The notes: generated from the sequence alone by a model not told the origin. A stretch of 64,000 bases of DNA from JACPPO01 sp965262505 (GCA_965262505.1 CBDHFM010000030.1:1-64000); one strand, 5' to 3'; positions 43,330 to 52,636 are shown, counted from the first letter of the stretch. Numbers and translations: made by a program.

Positions 43330-44466
43330 ATGACTGCTCGACGCTTCTCGGCGATCCTGGCCTTCCTTGCGATCTCCGCGATCGCGATCGCGGCGCAAGG
43401 CGTCCAAGCCCCCGACGGTGCCGGCCCGAGCGCGGCGTTCCGCACGCCCTGGGGCGAGCCCGACCTCCAGGGTATCTGGAGTGGCCGGACACTGACGCCC
43501 CTGGAGCGTCCGGCACGATTCGCCGATCGCCCCGTGCTGACCCCGGAGGAAGCCGCCGCCGTCGAGGAGGAGGTCCATTCGCGCCCAGGCCGGGACGATC
43601 GTTCCACCCGGGGAACGGAGCAGGACGTGGCGCGGGCCTACAACCAGCACTGGCTGGCGCCTGCGGAGAAACTGATCGACGGCCGGACGTCCCTGATCGT
43701 TGACCCGCCGGACGGCCGGGTGCCGCCGCTGACGCCCGAGGCCATGACGCGGATCGAGGCTATGGACGAGTACCTCCAGGCCCTGCTTCAGGGCACGTCC
43801 GGAGGCAGACCGGGCCCGATCTCCCCGCGGCGGAACGAAGCCCCGCCCGCCTACAACGTCGCGCGCATGAATCGCTCCGACGGCCCGGAAGACCGGCAGA
43901 CCACGGAACGGTGTTTCGGTTCGACGATGCCGAATCTCGGGGCCGCATACCGCATCGTCCAGTCACCAGGCGTCGTCGGTATCTACCACGATTCAGGGCA
44001 GGGCCAGGGCTTCATCCGGACGGTTTCGGTGGACGGGTCGCCGCATCTGCCGTCGAAGATCCGCCTGCTGCACGGGGACTCCCGCGGGCGGTGGGAAGGC
44101 GACACGCTCGTGATTGACACCACCAACTTCACGCAGAAGATGGAATTCCGCGGGGCACGAGAGAACCTGCACCTCGTCGAACGGCTCACACGCGCCTCCG
44201 AGACCCGGATCGTCTATCGCGTCACTGTCGAGGATCCAACGACGTGGACGAGACCCTGGACGCTCGACGTGCCCTGGGAGCAGCAGCCCGCCAACTTGAA
44301 TCAGTCCTACGAGTCCACCTGCCACGAAGGCAACTACGGCCTGCTCGGAATGCTGGCGAACACCCGCGCCTCCGAGCGGCTCTTCAGGGAAGGGAGGGGC
44401 CCAGACCCCGCCACCCTGGACAATGCCACCGGTGGTGGCGGAGGGGGCGGGGGAATCGGCAACTAG
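43330..44466 (+). CDS. TGIW/YSVGRW family exported protein (copy 7, long form)
   Basis: 378 residues from the ATG at 43330 (GAGGTCGTC upstream; a 34-codon extension from 43228 lacks a signal). Signal peptide to IAAQG, then GEPDLQGIWSGRTLTPLERP near residue 40, a charged helix with EEAAAVEEEVHSR, ERCFGSTMPNLG, a GRWEGDTLVIDTTNFT core near residue 255, ENLHLVERLTRA, VEDPTTWTRPW, a CHEGNYG motif, and a poly-Gly C-terminus. It follows the pattern of long forms seen beside the shorter ones; the DGR motif becomes VSVDGSPHLP. Confidence 0.75.
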   Translation: MTARRFSAILAFLAISAIAIAAQGVQAPDGAGPSAAFRTPWGEPDLQGIWSGRTLTPLERPARFADRPVLTPEEAAAVEEEVHSRPGRDDRSTRGTEQDVARAYNQHWLAPAEKLIDGRTSLIVDPPDGRVPPLTPEAMTRIEAMDEYLQALLQGTSGGRPGPISPRRNEAPPAYNVARMNRSDGPEDRQTTERCFGSTMPNLGAAYRIVQSPGVVGIYHDSGQGQGFIRTVSVDGSPHLPSKIRLLHGDSRGRWEGDTLVIDTTNFTQKMEFRGARENLHLVERLTRASETRIVYRVTVEDPTTWTRPWTLDVPWEQQPANLNQSYESTCHEGNYGLLGMLANTRASERLFREGRGPDPATLDNATGGGGGGGGIGN

Positions 44467-44490
44467 CTGAAACCCAGCTCGCCTGAGAAC

Positions 44491-44516
44491 GGGCCGGGCA
44501 CCGCGATCCCCGGCCC
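44491..44516. terminator. Hairpin terminator between convergent genes
   Basis: A perfect 8-base-pair stem GGGCCGGG/CCCGGCCC with a 10-base loop, followed by CTCGTCTTT. It lies between the stop of TGIW copy 7 and the stop of the cytochrome c gene. Confidence 0.6.
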
Positions 44517-44530
44517 CTCGTCTTTCCCGG

Positions 44531-45463
44531 TCACGGGACGCAGCGCGCGGCCTTGTTGGATGGATCGATGGTTGTGCCGCCGGGCTTGTCGCGATAGACG
44601 TCGTGACATTGCAGGCATGCATCGGCGATCTGATTCGTCACCTCGCTGACCGCTTCTTGGTTCCGCGACTGCGATGCGCGGTAGGCGGCCCGTCCGGCGT
44701 CGGCCATCGCCTCCGTGAACTGCACCCAGTCGGGCTGCTCGACAGGCACCGGCCTGCCGTTCTCGCAGCGCCGTCCCGGCAGTAGGAGAAGCGGCGCCGA
44801 TTCGGCGATCGCGATGGCGGCGTAGTCGACGAGTTCCCATCCGGAATAGATGCCGGCTCCCCAGTCGACCCATGCAAACGACGTGGTTCCGGGTGACCAT
44901 CCCACCTTCTCTTCCCCAGGATCCTGATTCTGCACGTTGAAGATCAGGTTCGAGCTGGGAAAGAGAATGCCGCGCATCACCTGCGCCAGGTTGCCCGGCG
45001 GCCGACCGGACGGAAGGGTCTGGGCCGGCGCGCCGTCGCGCGGTCCCCCGAGCGCAAGATTCGTCAGGGTCGCCGGATCGCTGCTGAGTTCCGCGGGGCC
45101 GGCGGGGAACTTACTCGCCTTGAGCACGTACGCCACGACGTCGGTGGCTTCCGCTCGCGACAGGGTGCCGGGGTCGGTCGCCGGCATCGTCTTTTGAATC
45201 TTGTCGACGAGATCCGCGAGAGAGAGCGTGTCCCAGGCTTGCAGGAACCCGACGCCGGCCAGCGGCGGGCCGAGCCCGCCGCTCAACGTTGTCCCGTGAC
45301 AGGCCTGACACTCCCGGGCATACACAGCCTGTCCGCGGGTCGCCTGCGGATCGGTGTACACGCCGTCGGCCACGGTCCTGCCGGTTTGTGCGAGCGCCGT
45401 CCAGGTCACGCTCACGAACGCGAGCGCGGCGATCGCCAGTGTGGGCCTCCAGTGCGACTGCAT
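44531..45463 (-). CDS. Exported dihaem cytochrome c
   Basis: 310 residues from the ATG at 45463 (GGAGGTCAG upstream; the frame extends upstream to 45643 without a signal). Signal peptide to TWTALAQT. The first haem site is CQACH near residue 50, in a normal class I domain with MPATDPGTLSRAEATDVVAYVL (Met ligand). A second CxxCH, CLQCH, lies near residue 288 in a C-terminal helical domain that resembles cytochrome c-prime-like proteins (SEVTNQIADACLQCHDVYRD). Periplasmic electron carrier; partner unknown. Divergent from the DUF6644-like genes. Confidence 0.85.
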   Translation of the reverse strand: MQSHWRPTLAIAALAFVSVTWTALAQTGRTVADGVYTDPQATRGQAVYARECQACHGTTLSGGLGPPLAGVGFLQAWDTLSLADLVDKIQKTMPATDPGTLSRAEATDVVAYVLKASKFPAGPAELSSDPATLTNLALGGPRDGAPAQTLPSGRPPGNLAQVMRGILFPSSNLIFNVQNQDPGEEKVGWSPGTTSFAWVDWGAGIYSGWELVDYAAIAIAESAPLLLLPGRRCENGRPVPVEQPDWVQFTEAMADAGRAAYRASQSRNQEAVSEVTNQIADACLQCHDVYRDKPGGTTIDPSNKAARCVP

Positions 45464-45652
45464 CTCTGACCTCCGCCAATCCGCCCGCCTGCTCGAACCG
45501 CTGAGGGGATCGGAAATCGTATCACTGCTCCTCGGACCGGCGTCAAACGCCGGTTGACAGGGTCGGCGAGCCTCTCTACGATCCGCGCGTGTCTGGCGCT
45601 TGCCCGTGCCGTCGGTGTCCCCGTCCCTCGTCGAATCCTTCACGGCGTTGAG

Positions 45653-46222
45653 ATGTCACTGCGCGGAGTAGCCGAGTGGCTGGCGACGACGGAGTGGAGC
45701 ATCGCGCTGCACGAGTCCGTGTACGCGTACGCGATCATCGAATCTGTTCACGTCTGGGCGCTCTGCCTGTTCGTCGGTTTCACCGTGCTGCTGGATCTGC
45801 GGCTCGTCGGCGCCATCTTCCGCGGCGTGCCCGTCTCGCACATGACAGGGCGGCTGCTGCCCTGGACGAAAGTGGGGTTCGCGATCATGGTCGTGAGCGG
45901 GGCGCTGCTGTTCTACGCGATTCCGCTCCGTACCTATCTCAATGTGTTCTTTCGCATCAAGGTCGGTTTGTTGCTGCTCGCGGGCCTCAACGCGTTCGTC
46001 TTTCACAACGGGATCCACCGCAGGGTGCCGGCGTGGGATCTGAACGCGGTGCCGCCGCGGGCGGCGCGACTCGCGGCCATGTTCTCACTGCTGTTGTGGG
46101 CGGCGATCGTCTGTTCCGGCCGGATGATCGCCTATAACTGGTTCGACTGCGGGAGACCGCAATCGGCGCTCGTCGACACCATGGCCGGCTGCACGGCCGA
46201 AGACGTCGATCCCTATCAGTAG
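45653..46222 (+). CDS. DUF6644-like integral membrane protein 1
   Basis: 189 residues from the ATG at 45653 (a frame extension to 45554 has no support). About five membrane segments, including VHVWALCLFVGFTVLLDLRL, KVGFAIMVVSGALLFYAIPL and AAMFSLLLWAAIVCSGRMI. Histidines within ESVHVWAL and HMTGRL lie at membrane edges and could bind haem, as in small membrane cytochromes (speculative). It is a paralogue of the next gene, 12 bases downstream. Possible partner of the divergent cytochrome c. Confidence 0.7.
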   Translation: MSLRGVAEWLATTEWSIALHESVYAYAIIESVHVWALCLFVGFTVLLDLRLVGAIFRGVPVSHMTGRLLPWTKVGFAIMVVSGALLFYAIPLRTYLNVFFRIKVGLLLLAGLNAFVFHNGIHRRVPAWDLNAVPPRAARLAAMFSLLLWAAIVCSGRMIAYNWFDCGRPQSALVDTMAGCTAEDVDPYQ

Positions 46223-46234
46223 GAAGGACCGCGC

Positions 46235-46708
46235 ATGCTGTTGCCGCTCTTTCAGGCGCTCGAAGACAGCGCGATCGGAGAAGCGATTCGCAATTCGCTC
46301 TGGCTGTTCCCCGTGGTGGAAGTCTTCCACCTCGTGGGTCTGGCGATCATCGGCGGCGCGATTCTCGTCGTCGACCTTCGCCTGCTGGGCCTCGGGTTGC
46401 GCGGCCATCCGGTGTCCCGGCTCGCCCGGGACGTGCAGCCGTGGGTGATCGGCAGCCTCGTGCTGATGGCGCTGTCGGGCGTCCCGCTGTTTCTCTCAGA
46501 AGCCATCAGGTGCTACTACAGCTTTGCGTTCTGGACCAAGATGACCGCCCTGGCGATGGCGGCCCTCTTCACCTTCACCATTCGCCGCCGGGTTGCGGGC
46601 GCCCCCGAAGGCCGTTTTTCGCCGTTGACCCACAAGGCGGTCGCGGTGACCTCGGTCGCGCTGTGGTCCACCGTGGGCTGGGGCGGCCGATGGATCGGTT
46701 TCTCGTGA
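46235..46708 (+). CDS. DUF6644-like integral membrane protein 2
   Basis: 157 residues, four membrane segments: FPVVEVFHLVGLAIIGGAIL, VDLRLLGLGLRGHPVSRL, WVIGSLVLMALSGVPLFL and KMTALAMAALFTFTI. It shares the VxDLRLxG and HPVSRLARD patterns with its neighbour. AGGAAGGA precedes the ATG. The two genes probably encode a hetero-complex. Confidence 0.75.
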   Translation: MLLPLFQALEDSAIGEAIRNSLWLFPVVEVFHLVGLAIIGGAILVVDLRLLGLGLRGHPVSRLARDVQPWVIGSLVLMALSGVPLFLSEAIRCYYSFAFWTKMTALAMAALFTFTIRRRVAGAPEGRFSPLTHKAVAVTSVALWSTVGWGGRWIGFS

Positions 46709-46734
46709 GTCGCGGCTTCGGTCGTACAGGTGTT

Positions 46735-47619
46735 CTAATTGCCGCCCTCTCGCATCTCCTCCGCGAGTCGCTGGACCCGCCCGGCCAGGCCCCCGAACAG
46801 GCCGGAGACGTTCGCTGAGTAGCCGGCGGCCGCGTACTTCTCGGGCAGCGTCCATGCCTCGGCGGCCTGTTCCGGCGTCCTGCCTGCGCTGAGCTGTCCC
46901 TGGGCCCACGCCAGGAAGTCCTGATTGAACTCCACGAAGGTCGCCAGTTCGGCCCACTCCAAGGGCTGGGGGGTATGCCCGGCGATGATCGTGTCCACGT
47001 TCGCGATCCCCGCGTACGCCTTGCCGACCGACTCGGCGTAGTGCAGGACGCTTCCGCCGTTGTTGGGGTCGACGAGCGGCACGCCTTTTCCGGCGAAGAT
47101 GTCGCCTGTGTGCACCGTACGTAGGGCGGGGAAGACGACGAACGCATCGCCATTGGTGTGCCCAGGCCCGAAGTAGTACAGCTCGACAGCATCGGCGCCG
47201 CTCCCGATCGTCATGCGATCGGCAAACGCGCGGTCGGACGGTACATCCATCCTCTGCATGTTGGCCCGGGTGTTCTCCTGGACGATGACATCGACCGTCG
47301 CGGGGAACTCCTTGTTGCCACCCACATGGTCGCCGTGCGTATGCGTGTTGATGAGCATCGTCACCGGCTTGGGTGTCAGTTCCCTGATCTTGTCGAGAAT
47401 CGGCTGTCCCCATCCCGGATTCTTCGCGTCGACGACGACGACGGCGTCAGACGTGATGAAGGCCGCGGTATTCCCGCCGCCACCGCTGAGCAGGTAGAGA
47501 TTGTCCCTCACCTGGGTCACGCCGATCTCCTGCTGTCCCCCTCCGCGCTGCAAGGCCGCCAGGCCCATCGACAGGACACCTACTGCTACCAGCACTCCAA
47601 GTACGACAACTCGTCTCAT
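46735..47619 (-). CDS. Exported metallo-beta-lactamase fold hydrolase
   Basis: 294 residues from the ATG at 47619 (GGAGG upstream), which overlaps the HupE/UreJ stop by one base. Signal peptide to about residue 23. Intact metal motifs: INTHTHGDHVGGN near residue 85, GHTNGDAFVVFP near residue 155, HTGDIFAG and IAGHTPQP near the end. Similar exported MBL proteins act on cyclic or ester substrates; function unknown. Co-transcribed with the HupE/UreJ protein upstream. Confidence 0.85.
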   Translation of the reverse strand: MRRVVVLGVLVAVGVLSMGLAALQRGGGQQEIGVTQVRDNLYLLSGGGGNTAAFITSDAVVVVDAKNPGWGQPILDKIRELTPKPVTMLINTHTHGDHVGGNKEFPATVDVIVQENTRANMQRMDVPSDRAFADRMTIGSGADAVELYYFGPGHTNGDAFVVFPALRTVHTGDIFAGKGVPLVDPNNGGSVLHYAESVGKAYAGIANVDTIIAGHTPQPLEWAELATFVEFNQDFLAWAQGQLSAGRTPEQAAEAWTLPEKYAAAGYSANVSGLFGGLAGRVQRLAEEMREGGN

Positions 47620-48698
47620 CACAGACCTCCAAGAAACCTGATGCGTTCCACGAACCAGAACCCGCCCGCCGCCATCACAGTGAGCGAGCCCGCGAACACG
47701 ATTCTCTGACCAAGGACTTCGCTCCTCGAACGGAGCGCCGCCATGGCCATAGCGACGGACGCCACGACCATGAGCTGACCGATCTCGACACCGACATTGA
47801 ACGAGAGGAGCGACCAACCGAGCGCGCCGGCCGGCAGGCCCATCTCCCGAAGGACACTCGCGAAGCCGAACCCGTGGATCAGACCGAAGCCGAGAGCGAT
47901 CCACGCGCGGACGTCGCGTCCGTCGCGCTTCAGCAGGTTGTCGAGCCCGACGTAGACGATGCTGAGCGCGATGATGGGCTCGATGAACCGTGCCGGCGGA
48001 GTCAGGATGTTGAGCGCGGCGAGCGACAGCGTGAGGCTGTGCGCCACGGTGAATCCGGTCACGACCAGTGCCAGGCGTCGCAACGTGCCACCGAGCAGCA
48101 GCAATCCGACGAGAAAGAGTATGTGGTCAGGGCCGATCAGGATGTGCCGCACGCCCTCCGGGATGAACTTGCCGACAACGGCCAACCGCCCCTGCCGTGT
48201 CCCGGCGAAATAGTCGAAGCGCGCGCGGTCGCCGTCGAGAATCGCCTGCGTCAGCGCCTCGTCGTCGTAGACGTTCACGAACGTCCGGTGATTCGGATCG
48301 TAAGGGAACAGGCGGCCCTCGATCGTGACGCTCCCAGCGGGAGCATCGAGCGGCGCTCGGACGCTGAGGAGTACCGACCGTCGGTCGGCCAGCACCTCGA
48401 CGTCGGTCCAGTGCGTCATCAGCTGCCGCCCGTCGGCGACCAGCGCCAGCCTCCCCGCGACCAGTTTGGCGATCTCTTCCGTGTGCTCCTTCGCGAACCC
48501 TGGATCCAGAAGCCGATCGGCCGGTTCGATCCCGAGCTCATGCGCGACGTCGATGATGTGGAGGACGAGCGTGCTCTCGATCGCCTGCGATCGCAGGTGG
48601 AGATCGAGGTAGCTGAACGGGACCGGGTGGGCCGACAGAGGCGTGGCGTTGAGCATCGACGCCGCGAACAGCGCGCCGGCAAGAGCAGCCCGCCTCAT
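47619..48698 (-). CDS. HupE/UreJ family membrane protein
   Basis: 359 residues from the ATG at 48698 (the frame extends to 48785 without a signal). Signal peptide to ATPLSA, then a periplasmic domain of about 150 residues, then seven membrane helices with the HupE/UreJ signature: EGVRHILIGPDHILFLVGLL near residue 180, VTGFTVAHSLTLSLA, and GLIHGFGFASVLREMG. The two conserved His-containing helices (HILIGPDH, HGFGF) are typical of metal-ion permeases of this family, often for nickel or cobalt, but long periplasmic-domain members have unknown cargo. Confidence 0.85.
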   Translation of the reverse strand: MRRAALAGALFAASMLNATPLSAHPVPFSYLDLHLRSQAIESTLVLHIIDVAHELGIEPADRLLDPGFAKEHTEEIAKLVAGRLALVADGRQLMTHWTDVEVLADRRSVLLSVRAPLDAPAGSVTIEGRLFPYDPNHRTFVNVYDDEALTQAILDGDRARFDYFAGTRQGRLAVVGKFIPEGVRHILIGPDHILFLVGLLLLGGTLRRLALVVTGFTVAHSLTLSLAALNILTPPARFIEPIIALSIVYVGLDNLLKRDGRDVRAWIALGFGLIHGFGFASVLREMGLPAGALGWSLLSFNVGVEIGQLMVVASVAMAMAALRSRSEVLGQRIVFAGSLTVMAAGGFWFVERIRFLGGL

Positions 48699-48733
48699 GG
48701 GGCTGCATGGTATCAGACGGCTGAGCACTTGCG

Positions 48734-48739
48734 TATAAT
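48734..48739 (+). promoter_or_regulatory. Candidate -10 box for the aldolase-like lipoprotein gene
   Basis: TATAAT in the context TTGCGTATAATCC, 40 bases upstream of the ATG, between divergent genes. Confidence 0.45.
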
Positions 48740-48778
48740 CCAGCCGGTCCACACAGGGCACTTTGGAGGGTAACAACG

Positions 48779-50344
48779 ATGACACACGTACAGCTCATGT
48801 TCGGTTCCGTGCTGATGACACTTGGTACGGTGTTCCTATCGGCATGTGCCCCCGAACCGCCGGCAGGCGACACGCAGCCAACGACGGCGCATCCGGAACA
48901 GGCCCTGATTGACGACCTGGTCCTGGCTAACCGCATGCTGGTCAAAGACCTGGCCATCCTGGATACCCGGGGCCACACGAGCGCCCGGAGCCAGATCGAT
49001 CCCAATCACTACTTCATGCCGCGCTACCTGTCTCCCGGCGCCGCCACGGCGAACGACATCATTGAAAATGACCTCGACAGCAATGCCGTTGCGGGTCCCC
49101 GCACCGACCAGGCTCGCGAAACGCACCTCCACGGCCAGATCTACCAGGCCAGACCGGATGTGATGGCGATCGTCCATGCCCATACGCCGGAGTTCGTGGC
49201 TTTCGGGATGAGTTCGGTGCCGCTGTGGTACGGCGAGAACAGAATACCGATGTGGGACATTCGCCGGTTCAACGAAGGCCGCACAGGAACCGTCCAGACT
49301 CCCGCGCTCGGTCGGGCCATGGCCCAGACACTCGGCGACAGGGAGGCCATCCTGCTGTGGGGGCACGGCGTGGCGGTGACCGCCGGCTCTCTCTCCGAGC
49401 TGGTGACCCGCGCAGATGATCTGCGCGCCACGGCGCGGCGTCAGCAGGCGGTGATCGCGATGGGCGGGACCTGGAATCCACAGATGCGGGGCGTGACGGA
49501 ACCGGGCTCCAGGGACATCGACCGCGCATGGGCGTACCGGAAACAGCTGATGCTCGAAGACGCCGGTGGGCAAATCCCCGCCGCGCAACCGTCCGTGCCG
49601 GTAAGGCCGGATGATCCTGACGACGGCGCGAGGCTGGACCTGCTCTACCTCAACCGGATTCTGGCCTCCGAGGACGTGGGGGTCCTGGATGCGTTCGGCC
49701 ACGTCAGCGTGCGGAGTCCGAACGATTCTGAGAGCTATTTCGTCGCACCCGCCGTGTCAGCAGGCGGCGTGACGGCTGGCGACATCGTCCAGAGGAACGT
49801 AGCGGATCCCGACGACGGCCAGGGGCTCTCCGTGCATGCCGAGGTGTACAAGGCGAGACCGGACGTGATGGCGGTCGTCATTGCGCACACACCCGAGCTC
49901 ACCGTGGTCACGGAGGGTTCTGTACAACTGCGTCCAGTGGTCAACGGTGGAGCATTTCTTGGTGATGGCTTCCCGGTGTTCGACATTGGGAGCTTGGATC
50001 CGCAGCAACCGATCCTGACCAATCCGGCGCTCGGCCGTGGGGTCGCCGACGCGCTGGGCGACAGCCGCGGTGTACTGCTCACAGGTCACGGCTTCGTGCT
50101 CACCGCTTCGAGGCTGTACGATTTGATGTACGGATCCTACGCCCTGCGCATGAATGCGTTAATCCAACAGTACGCGATCGCGCTCGGCGGTGAGGTTGCC
50201 CATCTCGACGACCCGCCGCCGGCGCCCGCTCCGAACGCTCAGCCACCGGGGCAGACGCGGCCCGCCCCGACGTTTCCCGACGGCGAAGCGGCGGGCGAAG
50301 GTCGTGACTGGGTCTACTGGCGGCAAAACGTGTCGCTCGATTGA
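48779..50344 (+). CDS. Lipoprotein with two class II aldolase/adducin domains
   Basis: 521 residues. Lipobox at FLSAC (about residue 23). Two homologous domains, about 45-265 and 285-480, each with the aldolase/adducin pattern: LANRMLVKDLAILDTRGHTSAR and LLYLNRILASEDVGVLDAFGHVSVR at the start, VMAIVHAHTPEFVAFG and VMAVVIAHTPELTV in the middle, and LLWGHGVAVTAGSLSEL and LLTGHGFVLTASRLYDL at the end. Domain 1 has the metal-type HAH; domain 2 has only one His (IAHT). Exported and duplicated, so unlike cytoplasmic fuculose-phosphate aldolases. A Pro-rich C-terminus follows. GGAGGG precedes the ATG. Confidence 0.8.
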   Translation: MTHVQLMFGSVLMTLGTVFLSACAPEPPAGDTQPTTAHPEQALIDDLVLANRMLVKDLAILDTRGHTSARSQIDPNHYFMPRYLSPGAATANDIIENDLDSNAVAGPRTDQARETHLHGQIYQARPDVMAIVHAHTPEFVAFGMSSVPLWYGENRIPMWDIRRFNEGRTGTVQTPALGRAMAQTLGDREAILLWGHGVAVTAGSLSELVTRADDLRATARRQQAVIAMGGTWNPQMRGVTEPGSRDIDRAWAYRKQLMLEDAGGQIPAAQPSVPVRPDDPDDGARLDLLYLNRILASEDVGVLDAFGHVSVRSPNDSESYFVAPAVSAGGVTAGDIVQRNVADPDDGQGLSVHAEVYKARPDVMAVVIAHTPELTVVTEGSVQLRPVVNGGAFLGDGFPVFDIGSLDPQQPILTNPALGRGVADALGDSRGVLLTGHGFVLTASRLYDLMYGSYALRMNALIQQYAIALGGEVAHLDDPPPAPAPNAQPPGQTRPAPTFPDGEAAGEGRDWVYWRQNVSLD

Positions 50345-50465
50345 AGCGGCTCGTGCCACTGCGGGATCGAATCCCTTGAGCCAGCTTCGTTGCGCGTGGT
50401 TGTTCACCGGTTCAGTGGTTATGGCGTAGTATTGTGGACGGTTTACAGAGGAAAGGGAGGACGCG

Positions 50466-51548
50466 ATGGCGAATCGCCGGGACTTCTTGAAGACGGTGGG
50501 GACCGCAACAGCGGGTGCATTCGTGTTGGGCCGTGCGCTGAGTGCGGTCGCTCAAGGGCGACGCCGGGAAGTGTTCATCGGCGGCCGGCGCGTGAAGGTC
50601 GTGGACATTCACGCGCACGCCGACACTCGGGACGTGGAAGCCGTCGTCCGGGGTACGAGCCTGGAACGTACGGTGAACGGAGGCCGGATCATGGGCCCGG
50701 GCCGCATCGCGCGGATGGACGCGCTCGGGATCGACGTGCAGGTCCTGAGCGTCAACGGGTACTGGTGGTACGCGGCCGATCGCGACCTCGCAAGCCGGAT
50801 CGTCAGGGCGGAAGATGAGGGCCTCGCGAGATGGTGCGATGCCAACCCGGATCGCTTCGTTGGGTTGTCGTCCGTCTCCTTGCAGCATCCCGACCTGGCG
50901 GCTGAGCAGCTGGACCATGCCGTCAATACGTTGGGACTGCGCGGCGCTTCGATTGGCGGCCACGTGAACGGCGAGGTGCCGTCTTCACCCCGTTTCGACC
51001 CCTTCTGGGCCAAGGCGGAAGAGTTCGGTGCCCCGGTGTTCGTGCACCCTGGCGGCGCGAGCAACGTCATCATCGAAGACAGCCTGGATGCCCGGGGCGA
51101 TCTCGGCAACGTGGTCGGCAACCCGCTGGAAACCACCATCTTTCTATCCCACATGATCTTCGACGGGACGCTGGATCGCTTTCCAGGGTTGAAGGTCGTC
51201 GGCTCCCACGGCGGCGGCTACCTCCCGTCGTACTTCGGGCGCTCCGAGGTGGCCTGCCAGGTGCGGGGGAACGCGGATTGCCTCAACCGGAAACAGGCGA
51301 GCGAGTATCTCAAGACGCAGATTCTGGCCGACTCGATGGTGTTTACGGAGGAAGGTCTGCGGCATCTCGTCGCGGAGATGGGCGCGAGCCAGGTCGTCTA
51401 TGGCACCGACATCCGCAGCCCCGACATGGTCACCCCCGACTGGCCAGACACCCTGGACTTGATTCTCGACGCGCCGTCGTTGAGCGACGCCGACAAGGAG
51501 GCGATCGTGGGCGGCAATCTGGTCGCCCTGCTTCGCATCGACTCGTAG
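50466..51548 (+). CDS. Tat-exported amidohydrolase (ACMSD-like TIM barrel)
   Basis: 360 residues. Twin-arginine signal NRRDFLKTVGTATAGAF, cleaved near SAVAQG. The amidohydrolase_2 barrel has VVDIHAHADT (HxH), MDALGIDVQVLSVNG, CDANPDRFVGLSSVSLQHP, GAPVFVHPGGAS with the third His, GSHGGGYLPSYFGR, and YGTDIRSPDM with the catalytic Asp. The family includes decarboxylases of aromatic acids (ACMSD, gamma-resorcylate type) and some hydrolases. Export by Tat implies a folded metal enzyme. GGGAGGAC precedes the ATG. Confidence 0.85.
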   Translation: MANRRDFLKTVGTATAGAFVLGRALSAVAQGRRREVFIGGRRVKVVDIHAHADTRDVEAVVRGTSLERTVNGGRIMGPGRIARMDALGIDVQVLSVNGYWWYAADRDLASRIVRAEDEGLARWCDANPDRFVGLSSVSLQHPDLAAEQLDHAVNTLGLRGASIGGHVNGEVPSSPRFDPFWAKAEEFGAPVFVHPGGASNVIIEDSLDARGDLGNVVGNPLETTIFLSHMIFDGTLDRFPGLKVVGSHGGGYLPSYFGRSEVACQVRGNADCLNRKQASEYLKTQILADSMVFTEEGLRHLVAEMGASQVVYGTDIRSPDMVTPDWPDTLDLILDAPSLSDADKEAIVGGNLVALLRIDS

Positions 51549-51615
51549 CGCTTCGTTGTTCGGGCGGGTCGCGGCGGCCCGCCCGTATGCGATCACCGGT
51601 CGCCAGGAGGCTGTC

Positions 51616-52485
51616 ATGAGACACGCTTCGCGCGCGGCGGCAATAACCCTCCTCATCGTCGCTTGGAGCGTGCCGATACCTGCATCCGCGCAGGACACGG
51701 CCGCTTCTGCACCAGTCACCCTTACCCCGGCGCAAATGGAGGAGTTCCTCCTTCGCGCGAAAATCGTGCGCACGCGTGATGCGGGCGACGGCGTCACCAA
51801 TTCGCGGCGTGCGACGCTGTCGGACGACGCGCTGACCCATGACGCCCATATCCAGACCATCGACCAGTCAACGAAGTTTTTTAGGCCGCGGACGGGTCCC
51901 CACGAAATCAACTTCAAGGACAGCTATCGCTATAACGTGGCCGCCTACCGGTTGGCCGTGCTGCTGGAGCTCGACAACGTGCCGATGTCGGTCGAGCGCA
52001 TCGTCCCCACCCGGACAGGCCGTGCGCGGGCAGCCGTGACCTGGTGGATCGACGACGTGATGATGGATGAACGCGAGCGCGTGAAGATAGCGGCACGCGG
52101 CCCCGACCCCGAGCGCACGGCCATGCAGGCTCACCTCAGGAGTGTCTTCGATGAGCTCATTGCCAACCGCGATCGGAACCTGGGCAATCTGCTGTGGACC
52201 ACCGACTGGAAGATGTGGATGATCGACCACACGCGCGCCTTTCGGCTCGGGAGGGACCTACAGCGGCCGGCCACGCTCCTGCGCATTGAGCGGTCGCTCT
52301 TTGAAAACCTGCGAACGCTGACGTCAGACGCTGCGGCCCACGAGACGCTGGCCGAAGCTGTCGGCAACAGCCTCACGCGTTTCGAGATTCAGGCGCTGCT
52401 CGCGCGGTGCGCCGCGATCGTCGAGCTGTTCGAGGCCAAAATCGCCGAGCGCGGGGAGCTGGCCATCCTGTATACGCTCCCGTAG
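51616..52485 (+). CDS. Exported protein with protein-kinase-like catalytic motifs
   Basis: 289 residues from the ATG at 51616 (AGGAGG upstream). Signal peptide to PASAQD. The middle and C-terminal parts look like an atypical kinase fold (PI3/4-kinase, HipA or Fam20-like): a substrate-like NFKDSYRYNVAAYRLAVLL helix, then DELIANRDRNLGNLLW (HRDxxxxN-like loop, near residue 180) and WMIDHTRAFR near residue 202, equivalent to the metal-binding DFG or IDH motif. An N-terminal lysine loop is not obvious; the FFRPRTG...INFKDSY part may contain it. I know of no characterised homologue. An exported kinase-like protein in a bacterium is unusual. Confidence 0.6.
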   Translation: MRHASRAAAITLLIVAWSVPIPASAQDTAASAPVTLTPAQMEEFLLRAKIVRTRDAGDGVTNSRRATLSDDALTHDAHIQTIDQSTKFFRPRTGPHEINFKDSYRYNVAAYRLAVLLELDNVPMSVERIVPTRTGRARAAVTWWIDDVMMDERERVKIAARGPDPERTAMQAHLRSVFDELIANRDRNLGNLLWTTDWKMWMIDHTRAFRLGRDLQRPATLLRIERSLFENLRTLTSDAAAHETLAEAVGNSLTRFEIQALLARCAAIVELFEAKIAERGELAILYTLP

Positions 52486-52616
52486 GAACTGGGAGGACTT
52501 CGATTCGATGATCGCGTAGTGCCCCAAGTTCACCGGACTGCTGCGCCGCATGAATCTGCCGCAGTAATCTCCTGGGTGGGGCGGCTCAACTGCCCGGCTT
52601 GGCCTCCCTCACCTCG

Positions 52617-52622
52617 TATAAT
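52617..52622 (+). promoter_or_regulatory. Candidate -10 box for the DUF1569-like gene
   Basis: TATAAT followed by CAGCGCC. The ATG is only 15 bases downstream, so the leader would be very short. Confidence 0.3.
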
Positions 52623-52636
52623 CAGCGCCACACCGC

